Source: Hathewaya histolytica
GTDB taxonomy: Bacteria > Bacillota > Clostridia > Clostridiales > Clostridiaceae
Direction of reading: 5' to 3'
DNA length: 64,000 bases
Assembly: GCF_901482605.1 (NCBI RefSeq)
Contig: NZ_LR590481.1
Coordinates: forward strand, 1,302,001-1,366,000
A program made the translations under genes and the position numbers. Positions 7,202-14,629 of the stretch are shown here, in pieces. Within the stretch, counting starts at the first letter, position 1. Every line of letters starts with the position of its first letter. The notes under the pieces were generated by a model. It was not told where the DNA came from, did not search any database, and was given only the letters and a program-made list of their open reading frames with translations.

Positions 7202-7669
7202 TTAAGGCTCCTTTAATATATCTAATAACTTTTCTTTTATTTTATTATAGTTATTTATACCTATGTCATACAAACCATTTTCCCATGAAATATATGTATT
7301 AGGTGGAACTTCTAAAAATTTAGCTGCTTTTCTCATGCTGAAGTTATTTTTAATTCTCCATTTCTTTAATTGATCTATATAGTTAGATAATAGTAGTTTA
7401 GAATAATCATCACACAAATAGTCTAAATCTAATACGGTCCCCAGTTTGTAAAGGACAATTCTTGAAGGATGTATATAATCATTTTCATACATATTTATAG
7501 CTCCACGGCTAATATTACAAAGTACACTTAATTCTTTCTGTGATAGGTTAAGTTCAAGTCTAGATTTATAAATTCTTTTTCCGATTGTGTTTTCAGGTAA
7601 ATTAGCACATAATGTTATATATAGATTAATTACTAAGTTTTGTGTAAAAGTTGTTCTTTGTTTCCCCGT
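7202..7669 (-). pseudogene. Double-HTH XRE-type regulator, 5'-truncated at the element edge
   Basis: Two helix-turn-helix units are visible: LNLSQKELSVLCNISRGAIN and, 90 residues on, NFSMRKAAKFLEVPPNTYIS. The coding frame clearly continues upstream of the in-frame ATG at 7492 (TIGKRIYKSRLELNLSQ, then TGKQRTTFTQN) with no start codon before about 7665, where sequence belonging to another gene begins. Starting at 7492 would leave a 96-residue protein with only the second HTH. The gene seems to have lost about its first five to ten codons at the junction. It converges on the ATPase gene with 7 bp between stops. Confidence 0.6.
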
Positions 7670-7957
7670 GCAGAAGCGATTGCTACTGGTTCTTTAGCTG
7701 GAGCCAATGCTGCTAGATGCTTAGCTAAGAAAGCTCTTTTAATTCTTCCAAAGGAAAGTTGTATTGGAGATATTATATCTTATGCAAATTATAGACTACT
7801 TAAGAAAAATGATAAGAAGAGCCGATATACTTTTGCAGGTTCCATATACTTTACTAGAATGAAGGAGCTTGGAATGTATACTACAAATATAGAAGAAATA
7901 AAAGAGAGAATAGATAGACTAGAATTAACTGATATATTTAAGCAAAAATTACTGTAA
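7667..7957 (+). pseudogene. 3' fragment of a FAD-protein gene (TrmFO/MnmG-like)
   Basis: The frame opens abruptly at the element junction with AEAIATGSLAGANAARC and continues LPKESCIGDIISYANYRLL to a normal stop. The ATG-x-LAG-x-NAAR element and following segment resemble the C-terminal FAD-binding part of TrmFO/MnmG family proteins. The first several hundred residues expected are missing here, and the TTG at 7640 lies in element sequence. A strong terminator follows. Family call tentative, truncation well supported. Confidence 0.5.
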
Positions 7958-7960
7958 GTC

Positions 7961-7990
7961 AAGCCACCCGCAAATGGGTGGCTTGTTTTA
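7961..7990 (+). terminator. Rho-independent terminator
   Basis: AAGCCACCC / GGGTGGCTT hairpin followed by GTTTTAAT, directly after the FAD-protein fragment. It is the original end of that gene. Confidence 0.85.
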
Positions 7991-8209
7991 ATCTTATAAA
8001 GGCATGTTAGGGGATATTTTAACTGTACACTAGGTCTGTTTATAAACAAAAAAGTAATAGATATGAATAAGGTATTAGAACTCTATGAGAATGCCGTAAG
8101 GTACTAATATTTACTCACGTTTACAAGTAAGTTTCATATTATGTTAATAGAGAGACTATATATTAACTAGCGATGAAATTTAACCTGAAAAATATAGGAG
8201 GAATTGATT

Positions 8210-8626
8210 ATGAGAAATTTTTGTAGAACTTGTAATGAGTTTGCTGATATACTTGGAGCTGAAATTCTAAGTACAGCTGAGAATGTTTGTACAGTAACAT
8301 TTATGAGAGATATTGATGCAGAAATATTAGGAAGAACAACTCATTCACCATTAGCTTTATCAGCATTGTTTTCATTTGAATCTCCTGATAATAGGGGAAG
8401 AACTCTTAATTTAGGTGAAACAGTTATACTTCAAGAAGAAATAAATGAATTTATATCTATATTAAGAGAGAAGGGAATATTAGTTACTGCACTTCATAAT
8501 CATTGGTTATTTGAGGAACCAAGACTAATGTATATTCATTTTGAATCTATAGATAGACCTTTAGATTTTGCTAGGAAAGTAGCAGAAGCACTTGAAGTAT
8601 TAAGAAGAACAAATGATGATTGTTAG
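8210..8626 (+). CDS. DUF1259 (LppY/LpqO-like) domain protein
   Basis: 138 residues forming one DUF1259 unit: NEFADILGAEIL, the conserved HSPLALSALFSFE, GETVILQEEINEF and the signature TALHNHWLFEEPRLMYIHFE. The H-x-H-W and following I-H suggest a metal or ligand site. The family usually occurs in extracytoplasmic or small stand-alone proteins of unknown function; no signal peptide is present here. Start ATG 8210 follows ATAGGAGGAATTG. Solitary gene closed by the terminator at 8698. Confidence 0.75.
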   Translation: MRNFCRTCNEFADILGAEILSTAENVCTVTFMRDIDAEILGRTTHSPLALSALFSFESPDNRGRTLNLGETVILQEEINEFISILREKGILVTALHNHWLFEEPRLMYIHFESIDRPLDFARKVAEALEVLRRTNDDC

Positions 8627-8697
8627 AAGAAAATAATAACAATGATTGAAAAATAAATATTAAAATCCTTTTATATAATAAACTAAATATGTATAAG

Positions 8698-8735
8698 AAA
8701 GCACTTAACCAGGTATCTCTGGTTGAGTGCTTTTA
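8698..8735 (+). terminator. Rho-independent terminator
   Basis: AAGCACTTAACCAG / CTGGTTGAGTGCTT hairpin followed by TTTT; long stem with one internal mismatch. Confidence 0.85.
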
Positions 8736-8979
8736 ATTTACATGAAAGGAGGTGAGCAGCTAAAATATTATGAAGAAATAAAAATGTGAATTAAGTTCTT
8801 AATATGATAGAATTGAGGACGAAGAATGTTATTTAAGGTTGGAGAAAGTTTAAACGATAAGGATATTATGGGCTATGTCAGCAAATATTTTAGAAAAACG
8901 AATTATTATTAGATAAAAGTAATAATCTATTTTAAATTTTAATTAGGAAAAATAATTATTAATATATGGAGTGTGCTAT
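8736..8979 (+). other. Gene-poor stretch with tiny reading frames
   Basis: ATG AAA GGA GGT at 8740 opens a 15-codon frame that is itself a perfect ribosome site (AAAGGAGGTGAGCAG) with no proper gene behind it. ATG 8826 opens a 28-codon frame (MLFKVGESLNDKDIMGYV ...) with a weak ribosome site. Both look like relics or chance; neither is called as a gene. Confidence 0.3.
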
Positions 8980-9162
8980 ATGGATTTTAGTGTTGATGAA
9001 CTTTATTATTATAAAAATTTAAGTATGATAAGTATTTTGAGAATACGTGAAAAGATAGTGGCTACTGTTATAATTATAATTTTAATTTTAGCAATAAGTG
9101 GTTTATTAATGATATTAAGTACTATTTATACTAATAGAATTGTCGAGTATATTCTTTATTAA
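8980..9162 (+). CDS. Small single-helix membrane protein
   Basis: 60 residues: an acidic/aromatic head (MDFSVDELYYYKNLS), then a long hydrophobic helix (VATVIIIILILAISGLLMIL). GGAGTG lies 8 bp before ATG 8980; GTG 8971 is the alternative. No family recognised. No clear terminator follows. Confidence 0.4.
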   Translation: MDFSVDELYYYKNLSMISILRIREKIVATVIIIILILAISGLLMILSTIYTNRIVEYILY

Positions 9163-9369
9163 GTCATTATATAGTATGTAGTTTAAAAGTAAATTCCATT
9201 ATTGGCTCATATTTATGATATTTTTAAACAATTAACATAATTATATTATAAATATAGTAATTTTTATTTTATTATATTTATTTGCACCTATGTTTATAAA
9301 TAAAAAAGCAATAGAATTTAATCTACTGCTTTTAATAGTGTTCCGAAAAAATTTTATATTTTTAATAAT

Positions 9370-10227
9370 TTATTTTTTCATATCTAAGATAGCATTTCCA
9401 CCTTGTACTTGTGGCATTTTACCGTCCCATTTTTCTATTTTTTTGTATTCTACGATTGTAGGTGTTAGACTCTCTTGTAATTTTTTATTAGCCTGTGCCT
9501 CACTATTTGCCTTAATCAATTTTGCATCTGCATCTGCTTGTGCTTCTATTTTTTTCTTTTCAGCTTCTATTTTAGATTTATCTCTTTCTATTTTACTTTG
9601 TTCTAACTTTTGTTGAGAATTTATTCTATTTTGTATTGCTTTTTCTGTTTCATTATCTAAACCTATCCTTGGAAAGTTAACAGAATCAATAACTATACCA
9701 TATTCGTCAAATTTTTTCTTACTGTATTCTAGCATTTCCTTATTCAATCTACCTCTTTGTTCTCCATATATATCTATAACAGAGAAATTAGATGAGACTT
9801 CAGAAGCCCATGATTTCATTTTTCCTCTTATAAAAGTCTTTTCAATATCTTTACCACTTTGGCCTTTAAACCTAGTAAACGTCTTAGGAAGTTTTTCTGA
9901 ATCAAAATGATAAGCAAATTCTAAATCCACATTAACTGTTTTTCCATCTTTAGTAGGTATTATGAAACTATCATCATCTTCTGAACCCTCTCTTTTGTCT
10001 TTACTTAAAAAAGCTTGTTCTGTGGCTACAGAATACTGTTTAACTGATTTTATAGGAGATGTAAATTTAAGTCCTTGTGTTAATACTTTGTTTTGAACTC
10101 CTCCATTCATGCTGTATACTATACCCACATATCCTGGTTTGATTATTTCGGCTGATTTTACACCTATAATCACACAAAACCCTATAACTACTGCTGAAAC
10201 TATTGCTCCTAATCTTTTACTTTTCAT
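9370..10227 (-). CDS. SPFH/prohibitin-family membrane protein
   Basis: Residues 6-26 are a membrane anchor. KPGYVGIVYSMNGG starts the SPFH/Band-7 domain (about 30-200), with GLKFTSPIKSVKQYSVATE. Residues 205-250 are an alternating Lys/Glu/Ala coiled coil as in prohibitins and flotillins. These proteins oligomerise at the membrane and organise protease or lipid domains. The ATG lies 1 bp from the stop of the 45-residue membrane protein upstream, so the two form an operon. Family call secure; substrate unknown. Confidence 0.85.
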   Translation of the reverse strand: MKSKRLGAIVSAVVIGFCVIIGVKSAEIIKPGYVGIVYSMNGGVQNKVLTQGLKFTSPIKSVKQYSVATEQAFLSKDKREGSEDDDSFIIPTKDGKTVNVDLEFAYHFDSEKLPKTFTRFKGQSGKDIEKTFIRGKMKSWASEVSSNFSVIDIYGEQRGRLNKEMLEYSKKKFDEYGIVIDSVNFPRIGLDNETEKAIQNRINSQQKLEQSKIERDKSKIEAEKKKIEAQADADAKLIKANSEAQANKKLQESLTPTIVEYKKIEKWDGKMPQVQGGNAILDMKK

Positions 10228-10228
10228 A

Positions 10229-10366
10229 TTATTTATCCCCTTTTAATATATTTTTTATTGGCTTAATTATATATTTTATTGTTAAATTTCCTATTCTTTC
10301 TGCAAATTTCAAACTTATCAGCCATATTAAAAATAATATAACCACTAAACACATGATAAAAGACAT
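10229..10366 (-). CDS. 45-residue membrane protein in the SPFH operon
   Basis: ATG at 10366 follows AAGGGGGAAATCT on the minus strand. The peptide has one helix (SFIMCLVVILFLIWLISLKF) and a basic tail (YIIKPIKNILKGDK). Its stop abuts the SPFH start and carries that gene's ribosome site (AAAGGGGAT). Coupling suggests a small subunit or regulator of the SPFH complex. Below most length cut-offs, hence easily missed. Confidence 0.6.
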   Translation of the reverse strand: MSFIMCLVVILFLIWLISLKFAERIGNLTIKYIIKPIKNILKGDK

Positions 10367-10707
10367 AGATTTCCCCCTTGATACTTTATGGTATTGTTTA
10401 TAATCTCTAATCCTATTGATTTACTTATTTGCTTATATCTTATATCATATTATATAGTATTTTTCACTGTATAGCAATAGGGTATTATATTTTTATTATG
10501 ATTTATTTAATATAAAATAGATATTATATTAATATAAACCACATATTGATTGAGTTAGTGAGAAATTCTAGAGAAACTAAACATAGTTGAGCATTTATTT
10601 TTATACTAAGTATAAATTACTTATAGATAAAAATTAGTCATTATCAAGAATAATTTTTAATGCTCTTTCTAATAATATAATTGAAATATGATTTAAGAGG
10701 TGATTTT
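10367..10707. other. Divergent intergenic region
   Basis: 340 bp between the SPFH operon and the coat-protein genes. AT-rich; a GAGCATT / AATGCTC pair (about 10590-10665) encloses a long AT loop. Promoters for both sides must lie here, but none is clear enough to call. Confidence 0.3.
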
Positions 10708-10893
10708 ATGTCAAATTTAAATTTAATGGAACTACAAAATCTTCGTCATCTTATTGGAGCACACGAAACAGTAGCCAATAAATTAGATGCTTATGCTAAA
10801 CAATGTACTGATCAGCAATTAGTGCAAATGCTTAAAACTGATGCTCAAGAGGCAAGAAATAGTAAACAAAAATTAATGTCATTCTTAAAATAG
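10708..10893 (+). CDS. Small CotF-like spore coat partner
   Basis: 61 residues forming a four-helix-bundle half: LMELQNLRHLIGAHETVANK, then CTDQQLVQMLKTDAQEARNS. This matches the CotF/ferritin-like helical pattern of small Firmicute coat proteins. AGAGGTGATTTT precedes ATG 10708; TTG 10681 is an in-frame alternative without a ribosome site. It is 11 bp upstream of the second coat gene and probably co-expressed late in sporulation. Confidence 0.6.
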   Translation: MSNLNLMELQNLRHLIGAHETVANKLDAYAKQCTDQQLVQMLKTDAQEARNSKQKLMSFLK

Positions 10894-10904
10894 GAGGTTA
10901 TAAA

Positions 10905-11156
10905 ATGAACGAAAAAGATATAATGAATGATTATTTAACTATGATTAATGGCAGTTTATCAACTTATGCTAATATGATAGCGCAAACTGATAACCAAAGC
11001 TTACGTCAACAACTTCAACAAATGAGAAATCAAGATGAAATTCGTCAATATACAATTTATGAGACTGCTAAACAAAAAGGTTATTATAAACCTGCTCAAC
11101 CAGCAACTCAAACTGAAATAAATACAGTTAATTCAGAATTTACTAGCCAACAATAA
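10905..11156 (+). CDS. CotF-family spore coat protein
   Basis: 83 residues: NDYLTMINGSLSTYANMIAQ followed by QLQQMRNQDEIRQYTIYETA and a tail QKGYYKPAQPA. The Y-x-x-A-x-QKGYY-x-PA ending is typical of CotF-type coat proteins. AGGAGGTTATAA precedes the ATG. Pair with the 61-residue gene upstream, terminator directly after. Confidence 0.75.
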   Translation: MNEKDIMNDYLTMINGSLSTYANMIAQTDNQSLRQQLQQMRNQDEIRQYTIYETAKQKGYYKPAQPATQTEINTVNSEFTSQQ

Positions 11157-11171
11157 TTTGATTTATGGATA

Positions 11172-11202
11172 TAAACGGAGTCTTTATAGGCTCCGTTTAT
11201 AT
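11172..11202 (+). terminator. Rho-independent terminator
   Basis: TAAACGGAG / CTCCGTTTA hairpin 15 bp after the coat-protein stop. The downstream tract is AT-rich rather than pure T. Confidence 0.75.
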
Positions 11203-11596
11203 ATTATTAATAAATTAACTGACTCTAAAATATATTTTTCATCTATACATTTTTTAATTTTGCTTGATGTTTCTAATTTTAGTTTTGATGTAGATTTAAT
11301 CAAGATTTGGTACATAGCATAAGATTTCATATAGGTAGATACTAAAATTAATAGGTATGAAAAGGAATCGAATTATTTAGGATTAAGAGATGCATTAATA
11401 TCAATATATTTCTGAGATACAAGGGCTGTAAAAATAGGAAAATATGCTAATTCATAGACTTCATAGCAATAGCACTTAAGCATTTTTCTTTTTAAAATGG
11501 ATAAGTGCGGTGCTTAAGAGTCCATTTAGTTATTCATAAATTTATACCAAAGTGAATAAACTATCACTAAAGCTATTTAATTATTGGAGGTTATAA
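11203..11596. other. Intergenic region without a supported gene
   Basis: An imperfect CTTAAGCA / TGCTTAAG pair at about 11474-11520 encloses a T-rich segment and may be a leader structure for the following hydrolase gene. Nothing else recognisable. Confidence 0.25.
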
Positions 11597-12409
11597 GTGG
11601 GGTACTATGTTAAGGTAGAACCAAATGTAAAAATATATGTAGAGGATTTAAATCCAGGGGGAAAGCGTACAATCTTATTTATACATGGTTGGCCAGGTAA
11701 CCATAACTTATTTGAATATCAGTTTGATCAACTTCCGAAAAAAGGATATAGGTGCATTGGAATAGATATCAGAGGATTTGGAAAGTCCGATAAGCCTTAT
11801 GAAGGTTATGACTATAATAGATTGTCAGATGATGTTAGATGTGTTGTTGATGCATTGAAGTTACAAGATTTTACATTGTCAGGACATTCAACTGGAGGAG
11901 CTATAGCTATTCGATATATGGCTCGTCATAAAGGACACGGCGTATCTAAACTTGCTCTTCTTGCTGCAGCAGCTCCAAGTCTTATCAAGCGTCAAAACTT
12001 TCCATATGGTTTAGAAAAGGAAGAGGTAATCAAAATCATCCAGGGAACATATACTGATCGTCCTAAAATGTTGAGAGATTTCGGTGATATATTCTTCTTT
12101 CAATATATAACACAGCCCTTCTCTGATTGGTTTTTCCAATTGGGGTTACAGGCAGCAGGATGGGCAACTGCGGCCATTGCAAATACTTGGATAAATGAAG
12201 TGTTGTTTTCTGATTTAAGAATGATAAATGTTCCAACCCTAATTATTCATGGTATTCATGATAAAGTTGTTCCATTTTCATTAGCTGAAGTACAAAAACA
12301 ATGTATTAAAAATTCAAAACTTATAGCCTTTAAATACAGTGGTCATGCATCATTCTATGATCAACGTCAAAAATTCAATGAAGAATTAGTAAAGTTTATT
12401 GACGAATAA
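11597..12409 (+). CDS. Alpha/beta hydrolase (haloperoxidase/esterase type)
   Basis: 270 residues with the full fold: oxyanion motif HGWPG (30-34), DIRGFGKSDKP (57-67), nucleophile elbow GHSTGG (96-101, Ser98), acid Asp222 in GIHDKVVP and His250 in SGHASFYD. These features match non-haem chloroperoxidase-like or esterase hydrolases; substrate cannot be told. GTG start follows GGAGGTTATAA. Monocistronic with its own terminator. Confidence 0.8.
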   Translation: MGYYVKVEPNVKIYVEDLNPGGKRTILFIHGWPGNHNLFEYQFDQLPKKGYRCIGIDIRGFGKSDKPYEGYDYNRLSDDVRCVVDALKLQDFTLSGHSTGGAIAIRYMARHKGHGVSKLALLAAAAPSLIKRQNFPYGLEKEEVIKIIQGTYTDRPKMLRDFGDIFFFQYITQPFSDWFFQLGLQAAGWATAAIANTWINEVLFSDLRMINVPTLIIHGIHDKVVPFSLAEVQKQCIKNSKLIAFKYSGHASFYDQRQKFNEELVKFIDE

Positions 12410-12466
12410 AACTTTTGAAACGTGGAAGTTTTTAATAAAAATATTAAGTGATAATAATTAATCTTG

Positions 12467-12505
12467 ATACCGTAAAATTCATAAAGGAACTTTACGGTAT
12501 TTTTT
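12467..12505 (+). terminator. Rho-independent terminator
   Basis: ATACCGTAAA / TTTACGGTAT hairpin with TTTTT after it, ending the hydrolase gene. The following 270 bp to the selenoprotein gene are AT-rich, with no other gene. Confidence 0.85.
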
Positions 12506-12774
12506 ATTTGAAAATTACCAGTATCTTAGTAAGTGGTACAAAATATTTTAGAAAATAGGATATATAATTTACTAAGTAAAAATATTAGGTGTTTTTATTA
12601 TACTTAAACTTAAGAAATATAGCTTAGTTAATTAAATAGTGTTTTATAATATATCTTACATATAATATAGTTTGTGCTATTATAGTATTTATAATAAACT
12701 ATATAAAGGAATTTAATATTATTAGTTTATAATTGAATAACTTGAATCAACGGTAGTTATAAAGGGGAAAAGGT

Positions 12775-13254
12775 ATGGGAAATAAAAATATTAAAATATC
12801 TTGTTGAGGAAGTAAAGAGAGTTCTACTGGTACAGTAGAGCAAAATTCTATATGTCCTATATGTAAAGGACATACTCAAGAGGTTAAAGAGATAACCGTT
12901 AAACATTTTGTTCTTAATGATATAGTGAGTAAGGTACATAATGATGAATACCGTATTTGCTTGAACGAGGATTGTGACGTTGTTTATTATAGTTTAGATA
13001 AAAGATTAATATTTTGGAATAAGGATATTAAAATACCAATATGGTATAAAAAAAATGCTAATCCTAAATATGTATGTTATTGCAATCAAGTAACAGAGGA
13101 ACAAATAATTAATGCTGTTCTCAATGATGGAGCAAAAAATATGAAGGATATAATTAGACTTACTGGAGCAATGAAAAATGGGAAATGTGAAATTAACAAC
13201 CCTTTAGGTAAATGTTGTGGACCTTTTATTCAAGATACTATAAATAAAACATAA
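12775..13254 (+). CDS. Probable [2Fe-2S] CopZ/BFD-like selenoprotein (in-frame TGA)
   Basis: ATG 12775 follows AAAGGGG. The frame runs 160 codons to TAA with a single TGA at codon 11 (12805-12807). The context is ISC-TGA-GSKES, where relatives carry Cys-Cys-Gly-Ser. Downstream are C27PIC30, C62 and C67, then C101YC103 and C138/C147C148, the cysteine pattern of the CopZ N-terminal domain: a small zinc-binding part plus a BFD-like [2Fe-2S] domain. A 7-bp hairpin with a GTA loop lies 16-34 bases after the TGA, as bacterial SECIS elements do. I recall a clostridial family annotated as a 2Fe-2S (seleno)protein. A conventional call would wrongly start at GTG 12925. Confidence 0.75.
12823..12839 (+). 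promoter_or_regulatory. SECIS-like hairpin after the TGA codon
   Basis: TCTACTG (12823-12829), loop GTA, CAGTAGA (12833-12839): a perfect stem. The first loop base is G and lies 25 bases from the T of TGA. Known bacterial SECIS hairpins have a short loop with G in its first two positions about 16-37 bases after UGA. The fit is good, but SelB binding is untested. Confidence 0.6.
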
Positions 13255-13348
13255 ATTTAAGAAAATTAAAATAGAAAACCTTTATATGAACAAGTTAAAG
13301 AGTAAGTAAAATCAGTAATATTAGTTCATATTCAAGAGGAGGATTAAA

Positions 13349-13615
13349 ATGAGTAAAAAATACTTTTTTAAAATAGGATCTTATATTTTATCTATATTTT
13401 TAATTAGTATAACGATAATAAATCATGTTTACAGGGTTAATGAAAAAGACTTTTTATTGAAACCTTATTTTGTTGACATACTTTGTATCATATATTATTT
13501 ATTCATGGATTATGTAACAAAAGATACTTCTAAATTTGACAAAGAGAAAAAGTTAATTTTACTCTCTATTTTTTTCTACTCCTTGTTTGAATTTGTAATA
13601 CTGATATTACATTGA
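13349..13615 (+). CDS. Small three-helix membrane protein
   Basis: 88 residues with helices at about 8-28 (KIGSYILSIFLISITIINHV), 38-56 (PYFVDILCIIYYLFMDY) and 68-87. GAGGAGG precedes the ATG. It ends in TGA, so TGA is a stop in this genome. No family recognised. It shares a bidirectional terminator with the convergent lipoprotein gene. Confidence 0.55.
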   Translation: MSKKYFFKIGSYILSIFLISITIINHVYRVNEKDFLLKPYFVDILCIIYYLFMDYVTKDTSKFDKEKKLILLSIFFYSLFEFVILILH

Positions 13616-13620
13616 ATAAT

Positions 13621-13667
13621 AAAAATAAGACCAATTATAATATAAAATTATAATTGGTCTTATTTTT
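13621..13667. terminator. Bidirectional terminator
   Basis: AAATAAGACCAATTATAA pairs with TTATAATTGGTCTTATTT over a short loop, between two convergent genes. Confidence 0.85.
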
Positions 13668-14106
13668 ATTTAATATTTTCATCCAGTACTTTTTTATATT
13701 TTTCGAATGTATCCTTCTCAATCTGCCCATTAGCTTGTATTAAAAAGTTTCCTTTAGCATATGTATGTGAGAATAACATTGCAGAACTCTTACCCATTTC
13801 ATTATAAGCCTTTTTTACTTTATTCAGATCATCAGAGTTTTTAAAGTTAAATACTCTTGCATTTTGGTCTTCATTAGCATTAATTTTAAATATCATGGCA
13901 TCATCTGTAAGCTTTGGTATAATTCCAAAATCTTTTGCCTCCATATTTTTAGGTTCAGTTACTGGAAGTTTTGCCTCTTGGAATTTATCAACTAACTCTT
14001 TAACGGTTTTTATTTCCTTAGATGTCTCATTATTATTTTTTCCGGAACAAGCCACTAAAGATAGAGAAAGTATACATGCTAATAGTAAAGAAATTATTTT
14101 TTTCAT
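13666..14106 (-). CDS. Small lipoprotein
   Basis: Signal peptide with lipobox (LSLSLVACSGK; Cys20 would be lipidated). The mature part of about 125 residues has KTVKELVDKFQEAKLP and ends FEKYKKVLDENIK. I recognise no family; it resembles small substrate-binding or stress lipoproteins of clostridia. Transcribed alone toward the terminator at 13621. Confidence 0.65.
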   Translation of the reverse strand: MKKIISLLLACILSLSLVACSGKNNNETSKEIKTVKELVDKFQEAKLPVTEPKNMEAKDFGIIPKLTDDAMIFKINANEDQNARVFNFKNSDDLNKVKKAYNEMGKSSAMLFSHTYAKGNFLIQANGQIEKDTFEKYKKVLDENIK

Positions 14107-14318
14107 TTCAATGCCCCTTAAGCAAATTTTATCTATAAATTAATTTTATAGCATTTATGCAATAAAATCAAACAATAAAGATCATATAAGGTAAATATGC
14201 TATATAAAGGATAATCAAAAGATTATGAAATGCTTTTTTAATTATATGTACATATAAATTAGGACGTATTGTAGCATGTATTAATCATTAACTTTTATAT
14301 AAAAGTTACAGTAAATAA

Positions 14319-14353
14319 AAAAGGATGCTCATATAATTATGAGTGTCCTTTTT
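14319..14353. terminator. Terminator for the LTA-synthase operon
   Basis: AAAAAGGA-GCTCATA / TATGAG-TCCTTTTT stem; suited to minus-strand transcripts ending after 14382, and flanked by A and T runs on both sides. Confidence 0.75.
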
Positions 14354-14381
14354 CGATTTATGGATTTTTAATATTTTATTA

Positions 14382-14627
14382 TCAAAATAGTTTATTAATG
14401 TATTGTGAGATTATATTAAATATAAGGCTAAAAGATAATCCTAAAACAGTGTTTATAATGCACATTTTAAGCTTTTCTTTATTGGATTTATTTGTATCCT
14501 TACAATATTTAATTATTTTGTATATAAAGTATATGGAAATAGACCAGATGGTCACTGCCTCAATAGATAAAACTGGCACTAAAATAAGTATTATTATAAA
14601 TAGAATTGAAAACAAGGGTAAATACAT
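14382..14627 (-). CDS. Small membrane protein downstream of the LTA-synthase gene
   Basis: 81 residues with three hydrophobic segments: LFSILFIIILILVPVLSI, then TIWSISIYFIYKII, then a C-terminal IINTVLGLSFSLIFNII. Its AAAGGAAC ribosome site overlaps the end of the LTA-synthase frame, with 2 bp between stop and ATG. A plus-strand frame over the same DNA lacks a ribosome site. Probably an accessory protein of the enzyme upstream; no family known to me. Confidence 0.5.
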   Translation of the reverse strand: MYLPLFSILFIIILILVPVLSIEAVTIWSISIYFIYKIIKYCKDTNKSNKEKLKMCIINTVLGLSFSLIFNIISQYINKLF

Positions 14628-14629
14628 AT

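Larger units (their letters stand above)
1..7668. mobile_element. Remnant of an integrated plasmid/ICE-like element (left end outside window)
   Basis: Seen: this segment is dense in accessory genes (AbrB-like, degenerate LAGLIDADG-like, bacteriocin-like pair, XRE and RHH regulators, VirB2-like small membrane proteins, a conjugation-type ATPase). It ends where a minus-strand HTH gene loses its start and a plus-strand FAD-protein gene appears without its 5' part. Inference: the element inserted into, or was excised imprecisely from, that FAD-protein gene near 7661-7670. No integrase or relaxase is visible inside the window, so the element is either incomplete or continues to the left. The left boundary is not defined. 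Confidence 0.5.

Noticed and set aside
11180-11308. Minus-strand 43-codon frame with coding-like composition behind the coat genes
   Set aside because: No ribosome site, runs through the coat-gene terminator, and could be chance in AT-rich DNA.
12925-13254. GTG 12925 as the start of the [2Fe-2S] protein
   Set aside because: Leaves out the upstream ribosome site, the CPIC zinc pair and conserved frame; only the TGA makes it look like the start.
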